A stretch of 64,000 bases of DNA, from the NCBI GenBank assembly GCA_016713565.1, contig JADJOX010000008.1:186001-250000 (forward strand), written 5' to 3'. This document shows positions 37,739 through 45,785 of the stretch, in pieces. Made by a program: the position numbers and the translations under genes. The DNA is from Ignavibacteriota bacterium (GTDB taxonomy: Bacteria > Bacteroidota > Ignavibacteria > Ignavibacteriales > Melioribacteraceae). The notes below the pieces were generated by a model. It ran no database searches, had not been told where the DNA came from, and worked only from the letters and a program-made list of their open reading frames with translations. The number at the start of each line of letters is the position of its first letter. Within the stretch, counting starts at the first letter, position 1.

Positions 37739-38334
37739 ACACACCATTTTTTAAGTTCGATTACTTTGGAACAGACGTCAGTTTAATTATTGCTTTTGTT
37801 ATTGGAATTGCATTTGGATTTGCTTTGGAACGCGGAGGTTTTGGAAGAGCGACAATTTTAGCGGCTCAATTCTATTTTACAAATATGCGTGTACTAAAAG
37901 TAATGTTCACCGCAATTGTTACCGCAATGCTCGGAGTTTTCTTTTTATCCGTCATCGGATTTTTAGATTTGTCGCTTATTTATTTAACTCCAACTAATGT
38001 GCTGCCGGATTTAGTTGGAGGATTAGTTGCGGGAGTTGGATTTGTAATAGGCGGATATTGTCCAGGAACATCTGTTGTAGCGTTTGCTACCGGTAAGATT
38101 GACGCATTGGTTTACCTGCTTGGAATGTTATTCGGGATTTTTGTTTTTGGCGAAATGTTTCCAATGTTAGAAAAATTCTTTAATTCAACGGATATGGGCA
38201 GTATAACATTACCGCAATATTTTAAAATTCCTTATGGAGTTGTTGTTTTTCTAGTTGTACTAATGGCTGTTGCCGCGTTTGCCGCTGCCGAATGGGGTGA
38301 AAGAAAAATGGCAAATAAATCAGTGGGGAAATAA
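37735..38334 (+). CDS. YedE-type transporter half, copy 2 (no fused rhodanese)
   Basis: A 199-aa partner of the preceding protein. It carries the family motif GGYCPGTSVVAFATGKID, keeping the first Cys of the copy 1 motif but with Val in place of the second. The ATG at 37735 (ATGA overlap, AGGAG nine bases upstream) is preferred over the in-frame ATG at 37729, which would leave only three bases after the ribosome site. Unlike copy 1 it ends after its membrane helices; the rhodanese module is supplied by the next gene, two bases downstream. Confidence 0.86.
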   Translation: MNTPFFKFDYFGTDVSLIIAFVIGIAFGFALERGGFGRATILAAQFYFTNMRVLKVMFTAIVTAMLGVFFLSVIGFLDLSLIYLTPTNVLPDLVGGLVAGVGFVIGGYCPGTSVVAFATGKIDALVYLLGMLFGIFVFGEMFPMLEKFFNSTDMGSITLPQYFKIPYGVVVFLVVLMAVAAFAAAEWGERKMANKSVGK

Positions 38335-38336
38335 TT

Positions 38337-38993
38337 ATGAAAAAGTTTTTCTCAAATTTTAGTCCGGAAAAGAAGCTGGCGATGTTTGCAATTCTGCTTG
38401 GAATCATTGCGCTTTTTTCTGGTGATCCTTATGGAAAAAATACGTTAAAAATTAATGCTAAGGAATTATCTCTCATCTCATCCGATGATATTGGAAAAAT
38501 TAAGGTTGAAAATTTGGCAGATGATATAATAAAATCTGAAGCGGATTTTAGACTGATTGACTTAAGAAAACCTGAAGAATTTGCTAAATATAATATTCCA
38601 AATTCTGAAAATATTCAAGTTGATGATATATTGAAATCTGATTTACAGCGAAACGAAAAAATAATTCTTTATTCGGATAACGACGTTGAAGCAACACAGG
38701 CTTGGTTTTTGCTAAAGTCAAATGATTATAAAGGCGTAAACATAATTTTAGGCGGAATTAACAGTTGGAAAGATAATGTGTTATTTCCAAAGTGCGACTG
38801 TGGTGAAAACCCAACAGACGAACAAAAGCACAAACATGATAAATTGGCGGAAGTAAGTAAATACTATGGCGGAAGTATGCAGACGACCGAAACGGTACAA
38901 TCAGTCGTTAAAAACGAAATGCCAAAATTATCAACGCAAAGCGGAATAACGTTAAAGAAAACATCCGGAAAGAAAAAAAGAGAAGGTTGTTAA
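38337..38993 (+). CDS. Membrane-anchored Cys-less rhodanese-like protein with a C-terminal Cys tail
   Basis: A 218-aa protein. One N-terminal helix (about residues 13-28) follows a Lys-rich start, so the rest should lie in the periplasm. The rhodanese fold spans about residues 50-148 (LIDLRKPEEFAKYNIPNS and IILGGINSWKD). Its active-site loop reads ILYSDNDVEA, with Ser113 where Cys is expected. It then has KCDCGE (Cys153, Cys155), a flexible segment and a basic tail KKTSGKKKREGC ending in Cys218. This mirrors the tail of the fused copy at 31.6 kb. It is the last gene of the operon. A sulfane-carrier role for the terminal Cys is inferred. Confidence 0.8.
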   Translation: MKKFFSNFSPEKKLAMFAILLGIIALFSGDPYGKNTLKINAKELSLISSDDIGKIKVENLADDIIKSEADFRLIDLRKPEEFAKYNIPNSENIQVDDILKSDLQRNEKIILYSDNDVEATQAWFLLKSNDYKGVNIILGGINSWKDNVLFPKCDCGENPTDEQKHKHDKLAEVSKYYGGSMQTTETVQSVVKNEMPKLSTQSGITLKKTSGKKKREGC

Positions 38994-39000
38994 GAATTAT

Positions 39001-39028
39001 ATTCTCCCACTATGTGGGAGAATTTTTT
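39001..39028 (+). terminator. Rho-independent terminator of the second sulfur operon
   Basis: ATTCTCCCAC pairs with GTGGGAGAAT (10 bp, TAT loop), followed by five T. It also covers the end of the convergent MarR gene. Confidence 0.88.
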
Positions 39029-39506
39029 ATTCATCGTTTAATTTTTGCTTATTGAGTTCACTCCATTTTTCCAAAGCATTGATAAGCTCACTCATAATTA
39101 CGCTTACGAATTTTTGCTTTTCTATATCAAAGTTGCTTAAAATATTCTGATGAAGTTCAATATGTTTTTTTGTAAGCAAGCCAATAAACTTTTTACTTTC
39201 CGGAGTTAAATCAACAAGATGATTTCGTTTATCGGAATTGTCAATTCTTCTAATTATATACTTTTTTTCTTCCAAACTTGTTAGAATATGAGTAACCCTT
39301 CCTGCGCTAATTTCCAATTCTTCTATCATTTCCTTAATAGATACAGTAGATTTTTTGGCAAACATTCTTAAACACTTTAACTCTGTTGGAGTCAAATTAA
39401 ATAATGCCGCAAAACTGCTTTCTTTCTTATTGCATGCTCTTGAAAGCCGGCATGTTAATTCCGACATTTCAACTGCTTGAGATTTTGTTATGTTCATTTT
39501 GTTCAC
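39027..39506 (-). CDS. MarR-family transcriptional regulator
   Basis: A 159-aa winged-helix regulator. The HTH is around LTPTELKCLRMFAKKSTVSI and EELEISAGRVTHILTSLEEK, and the wing contains RRIDNSDKRNHLVDLTP, a good match to the MarR wing. Two Cys (about residues 19 and 25, RLSRACNKK) lie near the N-terminus and could allow redox control. It converges on the sulfur operon and diverges from galE, with an inverted repeat just before its start, so it is probably self-regulated. Whether it controls the sulfur genes is unknown. Confidence 0.88.
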   Translation of the reverse strand: MNKMNITKSQAVEMSELTCRLSRACNKKESSFAALFNLTPTELKCLRMFAKKSTVSIKEMIEELEISAGRVTHILTSLEEKKYIIRRIDNSDKRNHLVDLTPESKKFIGLLTKKHIELHQNILSNFDIEKQKFVSVIMSELINALEKWSELNKQKLNDE

Positions 39507-39512
39507 TATTTT

Positions 39513-39538
39513 TTATTTTACGTGCTAAAGTAAAATAA
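39513..39538. promoter_or_regulatory. Inverted repeat before marR, probable operator
   Basis: TTATTTTAC and GTAAAATAA form a perfect 9-bp dyad with an 8-base spacer, beginning seven bases upstream of the marR start. This is a typical size and position for autoregulatory MarR binding. Confidence 0.55.
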
Positions 39539-39584
39539 TCTTATATAATTATCAAATATTACATTCTATAAAATAATTCTATTA

Positions 39585-39617
39585 TTTAGCTTAACTTAGT
39601 AAATTCAATTATTTTTG
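39585..39617 (+). promoter_or_regulatory. Bacteroidota-type promoter for the sugar-nucleotide genes
   Basis: TATTTTTG (39610-39617) matches TAnnTTTG, and TTTA (39585-39588) lies 21 bases upstream as a near-match to the TTTG -33 element. galE starts at 39649. Confidence 0.45.
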
Positions 39618-39648
39618 ATTATTAAAAATTAAAAACGGAACAATATTA

Positions 39649-40623
39649 ATGAAAATACTTGTAACAGGAGGCGCCGGATATATTGGTTCTCACTTTGTGA
39701 AAATTTTAAACGAAAAAGATATTGAAGTTGTTGTTTTAGATAATTTAAGCAGAGGTCATAAAGAAGCAGTACCTCAAAATGTTAAATTAGAAATAGTCGA
39801 TTTATTGGATTATAAGAATCTGGATAAAGTCTTAAATGGCCGTAATTTTGATGCAGTAGTTCATTTTGCTGCATTTGCTTATGTTGGAGAATCTGTAGAA
39901 AATCCCAGTATATATTATGAGAATAACGTAGTAGGCAGTTTTAATTTGCTTAAGGCATGCGTAAAAAATAATATTAAAAAATTCGTTTTTTCATCAACTT
40001 GTTCGCTTTACGGTAATCCTGAAATTATACCAATTTCGGAAAATCAAAAAACCAATCCAATAAATCCATATGCTCAAACAAAATTAATGATTGAAACAAT
40101 GCTGAAAGATTTTGATAATTCATATGGATTAAAATATGTTGCTCTTCGGTATTTCAACGCTGCCGGGGCTGATTTTTCGGGACAAATTGGTGAAAGTCAT
40201 GAACCCGAACCTCATTTAATACCAATTGTATTAAATACCGCGCTAGGAAAGAGAGAAAAAGTTTTAATTTTTGGTGATGATTATGAAACTAAAGACGGAA
40301 CTTGTGTAAGAGATTATATTCATGTAAATGATTTAGGCGACGCGCATTTTAAAGCTATTGAATATCTGAATAATAACGGGAAAAGCAATGTCTTCAATTT
40401 AGGAACCGGTGACGGTAATTCTGTAAAAGAAATAATTGAAACAGCGGAAAGAATTACAAATACGAAAATATCTTTTCAAATTGTTGAACGAAGAGAAGGG
40501 GATCCGGCTGTTTTAATTGCCGATAACAAAAAGGCAAAAGAAATTTTAGGCTGGAATAATAAATACCAATTAGAAGAAATTATTGAATCGGCATATAAAT
40601 GGCATAAAAATAAGGATTTTTAA
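39649..40623 (+). CDS. galE: UDP-glucose 4-epimerase
   Basis: Interconverts UDP-glucose and UDP-galactose (or the N-acetyl forms). Extended SDR, 324 aa: NAD-binding TGGAGYIGSHFV at the N-terminus, HFAAFAYVGESVENP, SSTCSLYG, and the Tyr-x3-Lys pair in YAQTKLM. GDDYETKDGTCVRDYIHV is diagnostic of GalE. It is the first gene of a run with rfbC and ugd that supplies sugars for LPS or capsule. Confidence 0.95.
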   Translation: MKILVTGGAGYIGSHFVKILNEKDIEVVVLDNLSRGHKEAVPQNVKLEIVDLLDYKNLDKVLNGRNFDAVVHFAAFAYVGESVENPSIYYENNVVGSFNLLKACVKNNIKKFVFSSTCSLYGNPEIIPISENQKTNPINPYAQTKLMIETMLKDFDNSYGLKYVALRYFNAAGADFSGQIGESHEPEPHLIPIVLNTALGKREKVLIFGDDYETKDGTCVRDYIHVNDLGDAHFKAIEYLNNNGKSNVFNLGTGDGNSVKEIIETAERITNTKISFQIVERREGDPAVLIADNKKAKEILGWNNKYQLEEIIESAYKWHKNKDF

Positions 40624-41174
40624 TGTTAAAAAAAGTTGACACTCTGTTTCGTGATCTATTTATTATTGAACCGGATATTTTTCAAGATGATAGAGGATAT
40701 TTCTATGAGTCTTACTCAGAAAAAAAATATTTGGAATTAGGAATCAATTTAAAATTTGTTCAGGATAATGTTTCATTATCAAGCTTTGGGACAATAAGAG
40801 GACTTCACTATCAAATTGGAGAATTTGCTCAAGGAAAATTATGTCAGGTATTGCTTGGCAAAGTTTTAGATGTGGCAGTTGATATCAGATTTAATTCTCC
40901 TACATTTGGTAAATATTTTGCTGTTGAATTATCTCAAGAAAACAAGAAACAGCTATGGATTCCGCCCGGATTTGCTCATGGTTTTTCGGTTTTGTCGGAA
41001 AACGCGATTTTTAGTTATAAATGCACAAATTATTATAGTAAAGAGAATGAAAGGTGTATTATATATAATGATAAAAGTTTAAATGTAAACTGGGGAATTG
41101 AAAATCCGATTATATCTGATAAAGATTTGAAAGGTATCGTATTTTCAGTTATAGAAAAAGATTTTAATTTTTAA
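40623..41174 (+). CDS. rfbC: dTDP-4-dehydrorhamnose 3,5-epimerase
   Basis: A 183-aa cupin-fold enzyme of dTDP-rhamnose synthesis. Motifs are FQDDRGYFYESY, SSFGTIRGLHYQIGEFAQGK (catalytic His in LHYQ) and WIPPGFAHGF, plus the late Tyr in FSYKCTNYY. Start and galE stop share one base (TAATG). The matching reductase rfbD is about 2.6 kb downstream; rfbA and rfbB are not in this window. Confidence 0.93.
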   Translation: MLKKVDTLFRDLFIIEPDIFQDDRGYFYESYSEKKYLELGINLKFVQDNVSLSSFGTIRGLHYQIGEFAQGKLCQVLLGKVLDVAVDIRFNSPTFGKYFAVELSQENKKQLWIPPGFAHGFSVLSENAIFSYKCTNYYSKENERCIIYNDKSLNVNWGIENPIISDKDLKGIVFSVIEKDFNF

Positions 41175-41190
41175 AAAATTAGGAGAATAA

Positions 41191-42519
41191 ATGAAAATTT
41201 CAGTAATTGGGTCAGGTTATGTTGGTTTAGTATCAGGAACATGTTTTGCAGAAATGGGAAACGATGTTATTTGCGTTGATAATAACCCGCAAAAACTTGC
41301 ACAATTGAAAAAAGCCGAAGTTCCAATTTATGAACCCGGTTTGGATTTGTTGTTTTACAGAAACATTGCAAAAAGCAGACTTCATTTTACCGACGATCTA
41401 AAGTCGGCTGTTTTAGACTGTGAAGTAATAATGCTCTGTTTACCCACTCCTCAAGGCGAAGATGGTTCTGCAGATTTAAAGTATGTTTATGGTATTGCGG
41501 AAGATATTGGAAAAATATTGAGTGAAAATGGTGATAGTGATTTTAAAATAATCGCGAATAAAAGTACCGTTCCTGTTGGAACTTCAGCAGCGGTTACAAA
41601 CATTCTCAAAAAATATAATTTAAAGAATTTCGAAGTTGTTTCAAATCCAGAGTTTTTGCGAGAAGGTTACGCAGTTGATGATTTCATGAAACCTGACAGA
41701 ATTGTTATTGGTGCATCGACCGAATTAGCAATGGAAAAGATGAAATCCCTTTATTATCCATTTGTTCTTAAAGGAAGTACAATTATTGAAATGAACCCTG
41801 AAAGTTCTGAGGTAACAAAATACGCCGCAAATTCTTATTTGGCAATGAGAATTACTTTTATGAATGAACTCGCAAATTTCTGCGAAGTTGTTGGCGCCAA
41901 TATTGATTTGGTTAGAAAAGGGATGGGTTCAGATACAAGAATTGGAAAAAGATTTTTATATGCTGGTATAGGATACGGCGGTTCGTGTTTTCCAAAGGAT
42001 GTTAATGCTTTAATAAAAACATCTAAGGAAAAAGGCTCTGAAATGAGATTGCTAACTCTTGTCGATCAAGTTAACAAAGATCAGAAACAAGTTATAGTAA
42101 AGAAAATATTGCAGCATTTTGGCGAGAATATCAAAGGTATGAAATTTGCAATTTGGGGATTGGCATTCAAACCAAATACAGATGATATGCGCGAAGCTCC
42201 TTCTGTTGTTATAATTGAAGAGTTACTAAAAAGAGGCGCAACTGTAACAGCTTATGATCCTGAAGCAATGGAAAATGCTAAATTTTATTTGCAAGAAAGA
42301 ATAAAATATGCGGAAGATCAATATAAAGCTGTTGAAGGCGCAAATGCTCTATTGGTTTTAACTGAATGGAATGAATTCAATAATCCGGATTTGGAACAAG
42401 TGAAATCTCTGCTTGCAAAACCAATAATTTTTGATGGAAGAAACGTATTCAACAGAAGAAAAACCAAAGAGTTAGGTTTTACGCATTATAGTATCGGCAA
42501 AACTCCTATTATACAATAA
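41191..42519 (+). CDS. ugd: UDP-glucose 6-dehydrogenase
   Basis: Oxidises UDP-glucose to UDP-glucuronate. A 442-aa protein with the NAD site SVIGSGYVGLVSGTCFA, the catalytic Cys loop GIGYGGSCFPKDVNAL (about residue 260), and the C-terminal domain with GLAFKPNTDDMREAPS. AGGAG lies six bases before the ATG. It is co-directional with galE and rfbC and ends exactly where the convergent bshA ends. Confidence 0.95.
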   Translation: MKISVIGSGYVGLVSGTCFAEMGNDVICVDNNPQKLAQLKKAEVPIYEPGLDLLFYRNIAKSRLHFTDDLKSAVLDCEVIMLCLPTPQGEDGSADLKYVYGIAEDIGKILSENGDSDFKIIANKSTVPVGTSAAVTNILKKYNLKNFEVVSNPEFLREGYAVDDFMKPDRIVIGASTELAMEKMKSLYYPFVLKGSTIIEMNPESSEVTKYAANSYLAMRITFMNELANFCEVVGANIDLVRKGMGSDTRIGKRFLYAGIGYGGSCFPKDVNALIKTSKEKGSEMRLLTLVDQVNKDQKQVIVKKILQHFGENIKGMKFAIWGLAFKPNTDDMREAPSVVIIEELLKRGATVTAYDPEAMENAKFYLQERIKYAEDQYKAVEGANALLVLTEWNEFNNPDLEQVKSLLAKPIIFDGRNVFNRRKTKELGFTHYSIGKTPIIQ

Positions 42520-43647
42520 TCAACTGTTTAAAATTTTCTCGTAATATTTAATGTATTGCGGAACTATTAAATCCTTCTCAAAATAATTCTCCGATCTTTT
42601 CCTGGAGTTTTTTGAGAAGGAATTAAACTTCTTTTTATTTGTCAATAGCTCTAAAGCATATTTTGCCATTCTATCAACGTCACCGAATTCTGCAATAAAA
42701 CCGGTTGTGTTATGTACTATCAATTCAGGCAAACCTCCAACACTAGAGCCAATTACCGGAATTCCGCACGACATTGCCTCAAGTGCCGATAAACCAAAAC
42801 TTTCCTGCTGACTTGGCAATAGAAAAATATCAGCAACACTTAAAAGATTTTCTAAGCCGTCTTGTTTTCCTAAAAATAAAACGCTGTGTTCTAACTTTAA
42901 TTCTCTTGTCAGCCTTTCGCATTCTGATCTATCAGGTCCATCACCAATTAAAATTAATTTTGTAGGAATAACTTTATTAACTTTTGCTAGAATTTTAATT
43001 GTATCTCCGACTCTTTTAACCGGACGGAAATTTGAAGTATGAATTAAAATTTTTTCTCCATTGGGAGCTACGTGATCCTTAAACTGTTTGTTGCAAATTG
43101 GTTTGTATAAATTTGTATCTATAAAATTATATATTACTTCAATTTCTTTTTCAATATGATAATTCGTGATAGTTTTTTCCTTTAAGAATCTTGAAACTGC
43201 CGTTACTCCGTCGCTTTCTTCAATACTTAATTTCATTAATGGTAAAAATGACGGTTCGAGTCCTACTAAAGTAATATCCGTTCCGTGAAGCGTGGTTACA
43301 ACTTTAATATCCGATCCGTTTTTCTTCAAAATTTGTTTTGCCAAATATGCGCTTGTTGCGTGAGGTATTGCGTAGTGAACATGTAGCAAATCTAATTGTT
43401 CATATTCAATAACTTCCAACATTTTACTTGTTAAAGCTAAACTATAAAGCTGATGTTCAAAGAGCGGATAATTGCTTACTTCAACTTCATGATAGTAAAT
43501 ATTTTCAACAAATTGTGTTAAGCGATGAGGAAGTGCATAGCTAATAAAATGTACTTCATGACCTAAAGCTGCCAGGGATTTGCCCAATTCTGTAGCAACA
43601 ACTCCGCTTCCTCCATACGTTGGATAACATGTTATTCCAATTTTCAT
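42520..43647 (-). CDS. bshA: N-acetyl-alpha-D-glucosaminyl L-malate synthase (bacillithiol synthesis)
   Basis: A GT4-family glycosyltransferase, 375 aa, that joins GlcNAc to L-malate as the first step of bacillithiol synthesis. The opening ITCYPTYGGSGVVATELGK and the following ISYALPHRL and HVHYAIPHATSA blocks are distinctive of BshA among GT4 enzymes; the sugar-nucleotide site is around LPSQQESFGLSALEAMSCG. bshB and bshC were not found in this window. It suggests that bacillithiol is the main low-molecular-weight thiol, which fits a cell that handles reactive sulfur. Confidence 0.92.
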   Translation of the reverse strand: MKIGITCYPTYGGSGVVATELGKSLAALGHEVHFISYALPHRLTQFVENIYYHEVEVSNYPLFEHQLYSLALTSKMLEVIEYEQLDLLHVHYAIPHATSAYLAKQILKKNGSDIKVVTTLHGTDITLVGLEPSFLPLMKLSIEESDGVTAVSRFLKEKTITNYHIEKEIEVIYNFIDTNLYKPICNKQFKDHVAPNGEKILIHTSNFRPVKRVGDTIKILAKVNKVIPTKLILIGDGPDRSECERLTRELKLEHSVLFLGKQDGLENLLSVADIFLLPSQQESFGLSALEAMSCGIPVIGSSVGGLPELIVHNTTGFIAEFGDVDRMAKYALELLTNKKKFNSFSKNSRKRSENYFEKDLIVPQYIKYYEKILNS

Positions 43648-43727
43648 AAATTGTCTTTCAAAAAAGTTTACTTATTTTTTATAATACAACTAAGTTACTA
43701 AAATATTCCTATTTATTTTATTATAAC

Positions 43728-43735
43728 TATATTTG
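43728..43735 (+). promoter_or_regulatory. -7 box upstream of rfbD
   Basis: TATATTTG matches TAnnTTTG, 28 bases before the rfbD ATG. No good -33 element was found. Confidence 0.3.
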
Positions 43736-43763
43736 AAAAATATTTTTACAAAATTTATTTATT

Positions 43764-44677
43764 ATGATGATTAAAAAACGAATATTAATTGTAGGTTCCA
43801 ATGGAATGTTGGGACAAAGTCTCATAGAAATGTTAAAATTTAGATCTGATATCGAGCTGTGTCTTTCATCTGCTGAGGATTTTTCATATTTCGGTGATTT
43901 GAATTATTCAAAAATTGACATAGCCGATAAAAAGAATGTTAAAAATTTAGTTATGAACTTTTATCCCGACTTTATAATTAACACCGCAGCTTATACAAAC
44001 GTAGATAAATGTGAAACCGAAAGGGAATTGGCGTGGAGCATAAATGTAAACGGTGTGGAAAATTTGGCTAAATACTCGGTTCCATCAAATGCACATTTAA
44101 TTCATATTTCTACCGATTACGTTTTTGACGGAAAAGAAGGTCCTTATACCGAGCAAGATATTCCTAATCCGATAAGCTATTATGGTAGAAGCAAACTAGC
44201 TGGTGAAAATATTATAAAACGATTTAACATTAAAAATACAATAATAAGGACGAATGTTTTATTCGGCTCAACAAAATACGGGAGACCGGATTTTGTAAAA
44301 TGGGTTTTTGATTCACTAACTAAAAACCAGAAAATTAAAATTGTAACGGACCAAATTAATAATCCTACTTTTATAAATGATATTGCGTCTGCAATAATTG
44401 AAGTTTGTGATTTAGGAAAAACAGGAATTTACAATATAGGCGGTAACGAATTTTAAATAGATTTGAGTTTACCAGAAAAATTGCACAGTTTTTTAATTTA
44501 GACTTTTCATTAGTTGAACCGATTTTAACAAAAGATTTAAATCAACCGGCTCAGCGACCGTTGAAATCGGGATTGATAAATTTAAAAGCCGAAACAGAAT
44601 TTAATTATAAACCTAAAAGCTTAGAGCAATGTTTTCAAAATATTAAGAAATTCTGGAATGAAAATGAATCTAATTGA
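43764..44677 (+). CDS. rfbD: dTDP-4-dehydrorhamnose reductase, interrupted by a one-base frameshift
   Basis: Last enzyme of dTDP-rhamnose synthesis, an NAD(P)-dependent SDR. It shows VGSNGMLGQSLIEML, NTAAYTNVDKCE, STDYVFDGKEGPYTE and YYGRSKLAGE (Tyr-x3-Lys). As sequenced the frame stops at 44456 after NIGGNEF. With one more T in the TTTT at 44451-44454 it continues as LNRFEFTRKIAQFFNL and then QPAQRPLKSGLI, the normal C-terminal block, to a stop at 44675. Corrected length is 304 aa, typical for RfbD. The clean continuation argues for an assembly error. The end overlaps the HAD gene start. Confidence 0.9.
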
Positions 44678-45443
44678 AAAATATGATGGATTTATTTTTG
44701 ATCTGGATGGAACTTTATATTTGGAAGATAAAATTATACCCGGTGCGGCAAAAGTAATAAACACAATAAAATCTTTAAACAAGCAGACCGTTTTTATATC
44801 TAATAAAACAACCGGAAGTGTGGATGATTATTTCAATTTATTGCATTCCAATGGATTTGATATAAATAAAAAAGAAATACTTACGGCAACATTGATTGCA
44901 AAAAAGATACTGAAAACAAAATTTCCGAAGAAAAAATTCTATGCAATTGCGGAAAAAAAATTCATTTTAGAAATTGAATCAGCCGGATTGGAATTTTCTG
45001 AAAATCCTCATGAAATAGATTTGATAATTGTAACATTGGATAGAACCCTTAACTATAAAAAATTGGAAATTGCCGGTAAGGCTTTAGATTGTGGTGCTAA
45101 ATTTTTTGCGGCAAATATTGATAATACTTGTCCCGTTGAAGGCGGAGAAATTTTAGATGCTGGCTCAACAATTTCCGCATTGGAAAAAAGAACAAATAGA
45201 AAACTTCAAAAAAATTTCGGAAAGCCGTCCAAATATATGTTTGATGAAATAATGAAATTAATTAAGATTCCGGCAAAAAAGTGCTTAATTATTGGCGACA
45301 GATTAGAAACCGATATTGCCATGGGTAATAAATTTAATGTTGATACCGCGTTGGTTTCAACGGGAATAACAAAAGACGTAGCGCATCTTTCAAAATTTGA
45401 ACCTACATATAAAATTGGTTCGGTTAAAAATTTAATTAAATAA
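44658..45443 (+). CDS. HAD-superfamily hydrolase, subfamily IIA (NagD-like phosphatase)
   Basis: A 261-aa phosphatase. The nucleophile motif is FIFDLDGTLYLED, motif II FISNKTTGS, the Lys motif FGKPSKYMFDEI, and the acidic motif IIGDRLETDIAMGN, all in order with the IIA-type cap domain between. Members dephosphorylate sugar phosphates, nucleotides or 4-nitrophenyl phosphate; the true substrate is unknown. It overlaps the corrected rfbD end by 20 bases, so it is probably translated from the same message. A second ATG at 44664 is an alternative start. Confidence 0.88.
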   Translation: MKMNLIEKYDGFIFDLDGTLYLEDKIIPGAAKVINTIKSLNKQTVFISNKTTGSVDDYFNLLHSNGFDINKKEILTATLIAKKILKTKFPKKKFYAIAEKKFILEIESAGLEFSENPHEIDLIIVTLDRTLNYKKLEIAGKALDCGAKFFAANIDNTCPVEGGEILDAGSTISALEKRTNRKLQKNFGKPSKYMFDEIMKLIKIPAKKCLIIGDRLETDIAMGNKFNVDTALVSTGITKDVAHLSKFEPTYKIGSVKNLIK

Positions 45444-45498
45444 CTCTTGCAAATATTTTTTTTTGTAATTAGTTTTGAGCATATGCTCATTATAAAAT

Positions 45499-45774
45499 AT
45501 GCCAAGACCAAAAAAAAACAGATGTTTATTTTGTAATCCAGTAGTTTATTATTACAAACCTCAGGGAATTCCTCTTCGATTGCTTGAAGAAATCAACTTG
45601 GAAAGAGATGAATTTGAAGCTATTAATTTAGCGGATTTGGAAAATTTATCTCACGAAGAAGCGGCAAAAAAAATGAAAATTTCCAGAGCAACATTTGGTA
45701 GAATAATTAAAAGTGCACGAAATAAAATTGCCGAATCCATGATAATGGGAAAGGCGATTAAAATTAATAAATAA
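45499..45774 (+). CDS. DUF134 family helix-turn-helix protein
   Basis: A 91-aa protein beginning MPRPKKNRCLF, with the DUF134 hallmarks FKPQGIPL-like YYKPQGIPLRLLEE and a sigma-70 region-4-like HTH (LSHEEAAKKMKISRATFGRI, residues 50-69). Probably a small DNA-binding regulator. It is followed 11 bases later by a NifX-like protein, a pairing found widely in bacteria and archaea. Confidence 0.85.
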   Translation: MPRPKKNRCLFCNPVVYYYKPQGIPLRLLEEINLERDEFEAINLADLENLSHEEAAKKMKISRATFGRIIKSARNKIAESMIMGKAIKINK

Positions 45775-45785
45775 TAGAGGTAAAT

